Positions 57,949-64,000 of a stretch of 64,000 bases of DNA are shown in pieces. The position numbers and the translations under genes are program-made. The stretch's first letter is position 1; each line of letters starts with the position of its first letter. The notes under the pieces are model-generated. The model was given only the letters and a program-made list of their open reading frames with translations, ran no database searches and was not told the origin of the DNA. The stretch is from Nocardioides acrostichi (GTDB lineage: Bacteria > Actinomycetota > Actinomycetes > Propionibacteriales > Nocardioidaceae), in contig NZ_JADIVZ010000013.1 in the NCBI RefSeq assembly GCF_015319165.1, forward strand, positions 1-64,000, given 5' to 3'.

Positions 57949-58974
57949 CTACCGGCTGAGCCGCTCCCGACGCCGCCACCGCTTCAGCCCCTCGAGGTCC
58001 GGCCGCTCGACCGGAGCCAGCGCGGCCGTGATCCGCTGCAGCGCCTCGCTCTCATCGAGGTCGAGGCCGATCGCGACGAGGTGGCCCGCGCCGTCCGTCG
58101 GGTGCGCGGCGGGCAGCACGTCGACCCGACCACCCACGACATGCACGGCGTAAGCCCGCATCGCGCGCCCAGACGAGATCCGGACGACGCCCTTCATGCG
58201 GTAGGCGCCCGCCGGCGGATCGTCGAGCAGGTCGAGCAACGCACCCGGGTCGGTGGGCCCGTCGGCGCTCACACTCACCGAGCGGGCATGCCGGTGCTCG
58301 TGGCCGTGCTCGCTGGCCTCCTCGGCCACTTGGCGCAGCAGTGCGCCGATGGGCAGTTGGTCCGGCGGATCCTCGTGCGAGGCGACGTCGAGCAGCAGCG
58401 CCGGGTCGACGGCGCCGTGCGAGGTGCGCACGATCTGCACGCTGGGGTTCACCTCGCGGATGCGCTGCTCGATCCGCTCCAATCGCTCGGACGACACGAG
58501 GTCGCACTTGTTGAGCACCACCAGCGTCGCGACGGCGAACCGCACCGCCGGGTGACCGCCGGTGTCGACGGTCTCGAAGTGCTCGACCGCGTCGACGACG
58601 TCGACCAGGCCGGCCGGTCGCACCGCCGCCTCGCTGTAGTGGATCAGCCGAGCCAGCGGACCCGGCTCGGCGAAGCCGCTGGCCTCCACCACGATCGCAT
58701 CGAGACGCAGTTCGGGGCGGGCCAGCTTGTCGAAGGCGGCGTCGAGCTCACCGACGTCCTCCAGGCAGCACACGCACCCACCCGCGATCGAGCCGACCTG
58801 GTCGATCTGGCCGCTGACCAGCCCGGCGTCGACGTTGATCGAGCCGAAGTCGTTGACGACCACGCCGAGCCGTGCCCCCGGGGTGCGCAGCAGACGGTTC
58901 AGCACCGTCGTCTTGCCGGCGCCCAGGTGGCCGGTCAGGGCGATGACCGGCACCCGGCGGACAGCAGCAGACAT
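57949..58974 (-). CDS. CobW/COG0523 family GTP-dependent metal chaperone
   Basis: A G3E GTPase (341 residues). The Walker A is TGHLGAGKTTVLNRL (Lys21), the metal-binding CxCC motif is GGCVCCLED with Cys67, 69 and 70, and the guanine site is LNKCDL. A His-rich loop (SEHGHEHRHARS, near residue 240) adds a second metal site. A C-terminal CobW_C domain follows (RMKGVVRISS). Zinc is the commonest metal for such proteins, but no Zur site or paralogue pair is seen here. It lies 14 bases downstream of the cysK stop. Confidence 0.88.
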   Translation of the reverse strand: MSAAVRRVPVIALTGHLGAGKTTVLNRLLRTPGARLGVVVNDFGSINVDAGLVSGQIDQVGSIAGGCVCCLEDVGELDAAFDKLARPELRLDAIVVEASGFAEPGPLARLIHYSEAAVRPAGLVDVVDAVEHFETVDTGGHPAVRFAVATLVVLNKCDLVSSERLERIEQRIREVNPSVQIVRTSHGAVDPALLLDVASHEDPPDQLPIGALLRQVAEEASEHGHEHRHARSVSVSADGPTDPGALLDLLDDPPAGAYRMKGVVRISSGRAMRAYAVHVVGGRVDVLPAAHPTDGAGHLVAIGLDLDESEALQRITAALAPVERPDLEGLKRWRRRERLSR

Positions 58975-58987
58975 CGGCGAGCGCGGC

Positions 58988-59905
58988 TCAGGCGTCGAAG
59001 AGACCCTCGACCGAGAGGTAGCGCTCACCGGTGTCGTAGCAGAACGCGAGCACGGTGGCGCCGTCGGGCAGGTCGGGCAGCTTGCTGGCGACCGCGGCGA
59101 GAGAGGCACCCGACGACGGCCCGACGAAGATGCCCTCGGTGCGCGCGATGCGCTGGGCGTAGCCGAACGCGTCCTCCTCGCTGACCTGGATCACGCCGTC
59201 GAGGGTGTCGGTGTGCAGGTTGGTCGGCACGAAGCCGGCACCGATGCCCTGGAGCTTGTGCGGGCCGCCCTGACCGCCGGAGATCACGGGGCTCTTGGCG
59301 GGCTCGACCGCGAAGGTCTGCATCGCCGGGAACTGCTCCTTGAGCGTCTCGGAGACACCCGTGATGTGGCCGCCGGTGCCGACGCCGGTGATGAGGTAGT
59401 CGATGCCGTCCTCGAAGTCGGCGATGATCTCCTGCGCGGTGGTGCGCTTGTGCACGTCGATGTTCGCGGGGTTCTCGAACTGCTGCGGCATCCAGGCGCC
59501 GTCGCGCTCGGCCACGAGCTCCTCGGCCTTGGCGATCGCGCCCTTCATGCCGAGCTCCTTGGGCGTCAGCTCGAAGGTGGCGCCGTAGGCGGCCATGAGC
59601 CGGCGACGCTCGATCGACATCGACTCCGGCATCACCAGGGTCAGTGGGTAACCCTTGACGGCGGCGGCCATGGCCAGGCCGATCCCGGTGTTGCCCGACG
59701 TCGGCTCGACGATCTCGCCGCCCGGCGTGAGCCGGCCGTCGGCCTCCGCGGCCTCGATCATGGCCAGGCCGATGCGGTCCTTGATGGAGCCGCCCGGGTT
59801 GGCCCGCTCGAGCTTGAGCCACACGTCGACCCGGTCGCCGAAGAGGCGGCTGAGCTTGACGTGCGGGGTGTTGCCGATCGTGGCGAGAATGCTGTCGACC
59901 TTCAC
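58988..59905 (-). CDS. cysK: Cysteine synthase A (O-acetylserine sulfhydrylase)
   Basis: A PLP enzyme making cysteine from O-acetylserine and sulfide. The PLP Lys42 is in [43 protein letters not shown] and [11 protein letters not shown] complete the family pattern. It has 305 residues. GTG 59905 has a strong AGGAGGA ribosome binding site three bases upstream, which fixes the start. The cysE gene is 49 bases upstream on the same strand, so the pair forms a cysteine operon. Confidence 0.94.
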   Translation of the reverse strand: MKVDSILATIGNTPHVKLSRLFGDRVDVWLKLERANPGGSIKDRIGLAMIEAAEADGRLTPGGEIVEPTSGNTGIGLAMAAAVKGYPLTLVMPESMSIERRRLMAAYGATFELTPKELGMKGAIAKAEELVAERDGAWMPQQFENPANIDVHKRTTAQEIIADFEDGIDYLITGVGTGGHITGVSETLKEQFPAMQTFAVEPAKSPVISGGQGGPHKLQGIGAGFVPTNLHTDTLDGVIQVSEEDAFGYAQRIARTEGIFVGPSSGASLAAVASKLPDLPDGATVLAFCYDTGERYLSVEGLFDA

Positions 59906-59954
59906 GCGTCCTCCTGAGTTCTGCGTTGAACGTTCTGGGTGATCGTTGTCGTGC

Positions 59955-60842
59955 TCAGAGGTGGAACTCCAGCGCGGGTGCGGATTCTTCCCCACCCCCG
60001 CCCGGGCGGTCACCGTTCGTGCGGCGCTTGTCGACGCCGGCGCTGGTGGCGACGAACGATCCGGGCGGCACGCTGCGGGTGAGCCACACGTTGCCACCGA
60101 TGCGGCTGCCGGCGCCGATCACGGTGTCGCCACCGAGGATCGTGGCGCCGGAGTAGACCACGACGTCGTCCTCGACCGTCGGATGGCGCTTGCTGCTGCG
60201 CAGCGACTTCTCCACCACGAGCGCGCCCAGCGTGACGCCCTGGTAGAGCCGCACCCGGTCGCCGATCACGCAGGTCTCGCCGACCACGACACCCGTGCCG
60301 TGGTCGATCGCGAACCGGGCGCCGATCGTGGCGCCGGGGTGGATGTCGATGCCCGTCGCCCGGTGCGCGATCTCGCCGAGCAGGCGGGGGAGCAGCGGCA
60401 CCTCGAGCGAGTACAGCCGGTGCGCGAGGCGGTGCACGGCGGTCGCGAAGAAGCCGGGGTAGGCCAAGATCACCTCGTCGACCCCCTCGGCCGCCGGATC
60501 GCCCGCGGCCGTCTGCTCGGCGTCCAGCAGCAACGCCGAGCGGATGCTCGACATCGAGGCGAGGACGTCGCTCACCAGGTCGGCGCGGTCGCCGGCGTCG
60601 ACCCCGGGCAGGTCGAGCGCCTCCTCGAGCAGAGCCACGAGCGCCTCGACGTCGGCCGGCACCTGCTCGGCGCGACAGCCGGCGTCGCGCGTGTAGTGCG
60701 GGAACAGCAACGCGAGGTAGGCGTGGATCAGTCGCTCGGCGACGTCGGGGAGGCGCGTCGGCAACCGATAGGCCGCCCGGTCGGCTGCGATCTGCTCGGC
60801 CAGGTCCGACGGGATCCGGCGGGAGTCATCTCCAGGAGGCAC
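59955..60842 (-). CDS. cysE: Serine O-acetyltransferase, EpsC-type
   Basis: Acetylates serine for CysK. The N-terminal alpha-helical half (residues 1-135) and the left-handed beta-helix of hexapeptide repeats ([40 protein letters not shown]) match. The catalytic His-Asp is in AIDHGTG, and [21 protein letters not shown] follows. It has 295 residues with the EpsC-like long N-terminus. The C-terminal Pro/Gly-rich tail ends FHL rather than the Ile used to bind CysK. GTG start. Confidence 0.88.
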   Translation of the reverse strand: MPPGDDSRRIPSDLAEQIAADRAAYRLPTRLPDVAERLIHAYLALLFPHYTRDAGCRAEQVPADVEALVALLEEALDLPGVDAGDRADLVSDVLASMSSIRSALLLDAEQTAAGDPAAEGVDEVILAYPGFFATAVHRLAHRLYSLEVPLLPRLLGEIAHRATGIDIHPGATIGARFAIDHGTGVVVGETCVIGDRVRLYQGVTLGALVVEKSLRSSKRHPTVEDDVVVYSGATILGGDTVIGAGSRIGGNVWLTRSVPPGSFVATSAGVDKRRTNGDRPGGGGEESAPALEFHL

Positions 60843-60875
60843 GACGCCGACGGTACGCGCCGATACGGTGAGCGC

Positions 60876-61259
60876 GTGCCCTCACCCAAGCGTGCCTCCC
60901 TCGACGACTACTACGCCCAGCTCTCCGACGCCGCACGCCCGCACCTCGAGCGACTGCGCGAGCTGAGCCTGGCCGCCGCCCCCGACCTCACCGAGAAGCT
61001 CGCCTGGAACAACCCGGCCTTCCACCGCGACGACGTGCGGCTGTGGATGCTCCAGGCGTTCAAGGCGCACTGCTCGTTGCGCTTCCCGACGCACCAGTTC
61101 GCCGACCAGAGGGCTGCGGTCGAAGCCGCCGGGTACGAGGCGGGCGAGGGCTTCGTCAAGCTGCCCTACGACCGGCCGTTGCCCGAGGATCTGCTGGTCG
61201 CGCTCATCGGGGCGCGGCTGGCGGAGTTCGAACGCACCGGATCGACCTGGTCGGGCTGA
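60876..61259 (+). CDS. DUF1801 domain protein
   Basis: A 127-residue protein of the YdhG/DUF1801 fold. It has DDYYAQLSDAARPHLERLRELSLAA, then LTEKLAWNNPAFHRDDVRLW and a C-terminal GEGFVKLPYDRPLPEDLLVALI. The biochemical role of the family is unknown. The GTG start, 34 bases from the divergent cysE start, follows a TACGGT -10-like element, so the mRNA is probably leaderless. Confidence 0.82.
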   Translation: MPSPKRASLDDYYAQLSDAARPHLERLRELSLAAAPDLTEKLAWNNPAFHRDDVRLWMLQAFKAHCSLRFPTHQFADQRAAVEAAGYEAGEGFVKLPYDRPLPEDLLVALIGARLAEFERTGSTWSG

Positions 61260-61266
61260 GCGCCAG

Positions 61267-61323
61267 CCCTCTCGTCATCGGCCCTCTCGTCATCGGCCCT
61301 CTCGCCATCGGCCCTCTCGATCG
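61267..61323. repeat. 15-bp tandem repeat, nearly four copies
   Basis: CCCTCTCGTCATCGG at 61267 and 61282, CCCTCTCGCCATCGG at 61297 and a shortened copy at 61312. It fills the 67-base gap between the convergent DUF1801 and LysR genes. Confidence 0.95.
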
Positions 61324-61326
61324 GAC

Positions 61327-62172
61327 TCACAGACGCGCGGCCGTGCGTGCCAGGCCGGCGACGCCGACCGACGTGCTGTGTGGGGGCCAGGCCAGCACCG
61401 TGGTCACGCGCGGCGCGTCGACCAGCGAGACCACCGCGACGCCGTCGCGCACGTAGGCCTGCACCGACTCCGGCAGCACGATGGCGGTGCGACCGAGGCG
61501 GACCAGTTGCACCATCTGGGTCAGGTCGCGCATCTCCGGTCCCGGCCCGTCGGGGTAGCTGCCGTCGATCTCCGGCCAGCGCGGGCAGGGGAGATCCGAG
61601 ATCGACCGTGCCTCGGCCTCGGTCATCGACGTCCGCTGGCTGGCCGGGTGGCCTGCCGGCACGATCACCACCTGGTCCTCGACCAGCAGGGTCTCGACGT
61701 CGAAGCCGCTCAGGTCGTCGAAGGGCCGGTGCAGTAGTGCGACGTCGGCCCGCCCGTCACGCAGCATGAGCGCCTGGTGGCGTGGCGGGCTGAAGACGAC
61801 CTCGACGTCGACGGCGTCGGGTTCCGCGGCGTAGGCGTCGAGCAGCTTGACCATCACCTCGCCGGCCGAGCCGGGCTTGGCGGTCAGCACGATGCGGCTC
61901 TCGCCGGGGGTCTGGGCCGTGCGTCGGGTGCGCCGTTCGGCCGCCTCCATCGCGGCGAGGGCCACCCGCCCCTCCCTCAGCAACGTGAGGCCGGCGTCGG
62001 TGAGGTCCATGCCACGCGGCGTGCGGTCGAAGAGGGTGGCCCCCAGTCGCCGCTCCAGCCGCGCGATCGCCCGCGACAACGGCGGCTGCGCGATGCCGAG
62101 TCGGTCGGCCGCGCGCCCGACGTTCGCCTCCTCGGCGACCGCGACGAAGTAGCGCAGCTCGCGAGTCTCCAC
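61327..62172 (-). CDS. LysR family transcriptional regulator
   Basis: The N-terminal winged HTH (residues 1-60: RELRYFVAVAEEANVGRAAD, LGIAQPPLSRAIARLERRLG) is followed by a LysR effector domain of about 190 residues. The effector domain has SRIVLTAKPGSAGEVMVKLL and LLHRPFDDLSGFDVETLLVE. It has 281 residues. It is divergently transcribed from the SDR gene with a perfect LysR box between them, so autoregulation and control of that gene are likely. Confidence 0.93.
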   Translation of the reverse strand: METRELRYFVAVAEEANVGRAADRLGIAQPPLSRAIARLERRLGATLFDRTPRGMDLTDAGLTLLREGRVALAAMEAAERRTRRTAQTPGESRIVLTAKPGSAGEVMVKLLDAYAAEPDAVDVEVVFSPPRHQALMLRDGRADVALLHRPFDDLSGFDVETLLVEDQVVIVPAGHPASQRTSMTEAEARSISDLPCPRWPEIDGSYPDGPGPEMRDLTQMVQLVRLGRTAIVLPESVQAYVRDGVAVVSLVDAPRVTTVLAWPPHSTSVGVAGLARTAARL

Positions 62173-62199
62173 GTGCTCAGCCTACGCACCACCAGCAGT

Positions 62200-62216
62200 C
62201 ATACCGAAAAGGTATG
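62200..62216. promoter_or_regulatory. LysR-type box (T-N11-A)
   Basis: CATACC-GAAAA-GGTATG is a perfect interrupted palindrome containing T-N11-A, the LysR family recognition pattern. It lies 28 bases from the lysR start and 55 bases from the SDR start, in the only gap between them. Confidence 0.85.
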
Positions 62217-62270
62217 GCAACGGACTTGGTCGGTGTTGGAGGCCCACGCCGGCCGTCGAACGATGGAGAC

Positions 62271-62993
62271 ATGGAGCAGAAGAGGACGGCGCTGGTCACC
62301 GGCGCCAACAAGGGAATCGGTTACGAGATCGCCAGGGGATTGGCGCGGCGGGACTTGCGTGTGGGCGTGGGTGCGCGCGACACGACTCGCCGTGAGGAGG
62401 CGGTCGGCCGCCTGCGAGCCGAAGGGCTGGACGTGTTCGGCGTGCCGCTCGACGTCACCGACGACGGCAGTGTCGCCGCGGCGGCCGAGCAGCTGGAGGC
62501 GCAGGGCGGCCTGAACGTGCTGGTGAACAACGCCGCCATCAGCGGTGGCATGCCTCAGGAGCCCAGCCGGGTCACCCCCGAGCAGCTGCACGCCGTCGTC
62601 GACGTCAACGTCGTCGGAGTCGTGCGCGTGACCAACGCGATGCTGCCGCTGTTGCGTCGGGCCGCGTCGCCGCGCCTCGTCGTCGTGTCGAGCTCGGTCG
62701 GATCGCTGGCGCTACAGACGGCTCAGGCCGATCCGGTCGGCCCGCTCTCCGGTGCGTACTCGCCGTCCAAGTCCTTCCTCAACGCCATGACCGTGCAGTA
62801 CGCCAAGGAGCTGGCCGGCACCGGCATCCTCGTCAACGCGGGCTGTCCGGGGTACGTGGCCACGGACCTCAACGAGCACCAAGGCTTCCGGACACCCGAG
62901 CAGGGTGCCGCGATCTTCCTCGAGCTGGCCACCTTGCCCGACAACGGTCCTAGCGGCACCTTCCGCGACGACGAGGGCACCCGGCCCTGGTGA
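62271..62993 (+). CDS. Short-chain dehydrogenase/reductase
   Basis: A classical NAD(P)-dependent SDR of 240 residues. The cofactor motif is TGANKGIGYEIARGLARR near residue 11, with NNAAISGG, SSSVGSLAL (catalytic Ser) and AYSPSKSFLNA (Tyr-x-x-x-Lys). It resembles plant-type salutaridine/menthone reductase-like and carbonyl-reductase SDRs (GCPGYVATDLNEHQGFRTPEQGA). The substrate is unknown. Likely controlled by the divergent LysR protein. Confidence 0.9.
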   Translation: MEQKRTALVTGANKGIGYEIARGLARRDLRVGVGARDTTRREEAVGRLRAEGLDVFGVPLDVTDDGSVAAAAEQLEAQGGLNVLVNNAAISGGMPQEPSRVTPEQLHAVVDVNVVGVVRVTNAMLPLLRRAASPRLVVVSSSVGSLALQTAQADPVGPLSGAYSPSKSFLNAMTVQYAKELAGTGILVNAGCPGYVATDLNEHQGFRTPEQGAAIFLELATLPDNGPSGTFRDDEGTRPW

Positions 62994-63013
62994 GAGGCCC
63001 CCGAAATGACGGG

Positions 63014-63085
63014 CGACCCGCAGGCGTGACGCCGAACGATGTCGGAGCCGTGCCCGGCGGACGGTGTCCGGGCGCCTGCGGGTCG
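63014..63085. repeat. 13-bp perfect inverted repeat after the SDR gene
   Basis: CGACCCGCAGGCG (63014-63026) and CGCCTGCGGGTCG (63073-63085) are perfect reverse complements 46 bases apart. They lie in the 272-base gap between the convergent SDR and sigma genes, beside the hairpins and micro-ORF described separately. Confidence 0.8.
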
Positions 63086-63090
63086 GGTGA

Positions 63091-63200
63091 CTGCTGGGGA
63101 TTCGCCAGCAGCGGATGCTGCGGTAGTCGTCCTCAGCGGCTGCTAGCGGGCAGCCACCTCACGCGTCCTTGAAGAAATCATTCTTCGGACCACCTCCTTT
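63091..63200 (-). ncRNA. Structured element with 12-codon micro-ORF
   Basis: On the minus strand AAAGGAGGTG (63200-63191) matches the anti-Shine-Dalgarno of 16S rRNA in full. Eleven bases after its GGAGG core, ATG (63181) opens MISSRTREVAAR and stops at TAG (63143), which lies inside a GGCTGC/GCAGCC hairpin (63138-63155). Two overlapping, mutually exclusive hairpins follow: CAGCA/TGCTG (63106-63120) and CTGCTGG/CCAGCAG (63091-63111). The layout is attenuator-like, but no minus-strand gene follows. Its role and boundaries are unknown. Confidence 0.4.
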
Positions 63201-63265
63201 CCCGTGTACCCCGAAGGTACGCCGGTACCGGAGGCCGACACAACGGATTTTCGGTCCGGGCGTCG

Positions 63266-64000
63266 TCAGGCGGAGGCGGCGTCCGGCACCGCGTGCAGGT
63301 GCCGACCCGTGGCGTGGCGCTCGGCGACCGCGTCGAAGTAGGCCTGACGACGGCGGGCCGCGCAGCCGTTCGGTCGGTTCGGCGCCACGAGCAGCTCGGG
63401 GTCGAGCGCGGAGTTGAGGGCGTCGCGCAGCAGGGTCAGCGCCTCGGCGCGGATCTGCGAGATGCGTGACTCGGTCACACCGAGCTGCTCGGCGATCTCG
63501 GCCATCGGTCGCTCGGCGAGGAAGTACTCCTGGACGACGACGCGCAGCCGCTCGGGCAGCTCGGAGATCGCGGCCACGAGGTACTCGAGGCGCTCGCGGT
63601 GCTCCACGGTCTCCGACGGCGCAGGGGTCGAGGAGACCAGCACGTCCTCGAGGGCGACCTCGGAGGCCTGGAGCGAGAGCACGCTGGCCCGGGCGACGTC
63701 GCTGTCGTTGGAGTCGATCTCGGCGACCGAGATACCGAGCTCGTCGGCGACCTCGGTGTTGGACGGCGCGCGACCGAGGCTGTTGGTCAGCTCGGTGCGC
63801 ACTCGCTCGAGGTCGCGGCCGCGGCGGCGGACCGAACGGCTGGCCCAGTCGACCTGGCGCAGCTCGTCGAGGATCGCTCCGCGGATGCGGCTGGCGGCGT
63901 ACCGGGTGAAGGGGGCACCCCGCTCGGGGTCGAAGGCCTGGCCGGCCCTGACCAGTGCGGTGAGCCCGGCCGACTTGAGGTCGTCGCGGTTCACATGCGC
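63266..64000 (-). CDS. Sigma-70 family factor, WhiG/FliA-like (partial)
   Basis: The frame is open to the window edge (an in-frame GTG at 63994 is internal), so the N-terminus is missing. The visible part has region 2 (DDLKSAGLTALVRAGQAFDP, RYAASRIRGAILDELRQVDW), region 3 (LGRAPSNTEVADELGISVAE) and region 4 (LPERLRVVVQEYFLAERPMA, then the HTH GVTESRISQIRAEAL). This is the pattern of WhiG/FliA-type factors for motility or development. A C-terminal extension of 40 residues (RPNGCAARRRQAYFDAVAER) is not part of the usual family. No anti-sigma is visible downstream. Confidence 0.9.
   Translation of the reverse strand, partial: AHVNRDDLKSAGLTALVRAGQAFDPERGAPFTRYAASRIRGAILDELRQVDWASRSVRRRGRDLERVRTELTNSLGRAPSNTEVADELGISVAEIDSNDSDVARASVLSLQASEVALEDVLVSSTPAPSETVEHRERLEYLVAAISELPERLRVVVQEYFLAERPMAEIAEQLGVTESRISQIRAEALTLLRDALNSALDPELLVAPNRPNGCAARRRQAYFDAVAERHATGRHLHAVPDAASA

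Noticed and set aside
63187-63201. Fragment of a 16S rRNA gene
   Set aside because: Only the CACCTCCTTT tail resembles 16S rRNA; the bases before it do not match the conserved 3' helix.

Overview
The window is about 70% G+C with strong third-position G/C bias and many GTG starts. It carries a mycothiol conjugate amidase gene (mca), a PknB-type kinase, a WhiG/FliA-type sigma factor and an MsiK-like sugar ATPase. This points to a high-GC actinobacterium; my best guess is Nocardioides or a relative in the Nocardioidaceae, but the family is an inference. No rRNA, tRNA, prophage, CRISPR array or complete transposon was seen.

Layout. 0-1.6 kb: a 5'-cut HNH endonuclease gene and an array of long imperfect palindromic repeats. 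The last palindrome runs into the 3' end of a deoxyribosyltransferase-like gene and supplies its tail. 1.9-11.1 kb: housekeeping genes (lipoprotein, msrA, metB, AI-2E-type permease, ilvA, greA, DUF4307, mca, thioredoxin). 11.1-15.6 kb: a serine/threonine kinase, an RsbW-like ATPase, an acyl-CoA ligase under a KstR-like operator, and a single-domain response regulator. 15.9-21.8 kb: a sugar locus (AglE-like binding lipoprotein, two permeases, GH1 glycosidase, LacI regulator) with no ATPase of its own; the MsiK-like ATPase at 37.8 kb probably serves it. 21.8-31.9 kb: DUF1353 membrane protein, hemolysin III, Z-prenyl diphosphate synthase, PIN-PhoH, a secreted transglycosylase-like protein, and two unrelated fumarases (class II and class I). 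32.0-37.7 kb: a tightly overlapping thiamin operon (thiE-thiO-thiS-thiG-thiE2/tenI-thiD-thiC) behind a TPP riboswitch. 38.9-46.7 kb: two alpha/beta hydrolases, glpX coupled to modABC with an HTH-TOBE regulator, an ion permease and DUF4245. 46.7-57.8 kb: xseBA, ispH, a BcsB-like surface protein, a YciO-type protein, rmuC, exonuclease III, MerR, SulP and ychF. 57.9-64 kb: CobW-like GTPase, cysK-cysE, DUF1801, a LysR/SDR divergent pair, and a sigma factor running off the end.

From memory, the backbone order metB, greA, DUF4307, mca, small membrane protein, hlyIII, Z-prenyl synthase, phoH2, fumarase, glpX, DUF4245, xseB, xseA, ispH, DUF6542, ychF matches Mycobacterium tuberculosis Rv1079-Rv1112. 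The sugar, thiamin, molybdate and SulP blocks therefore look like lineage-specific insertions into a conserved chromosomal core.

The most unusual non-coding signals are the repeat array and its coding tail, a structured element with a micro-ORF at 63.0-63.2 kb, a nested 14-bp inverted repeat at 56.54-56.61 kb, paired palindromes at the mod regulator, and the relic of a transporter gene at 26.9-27.0 kb.
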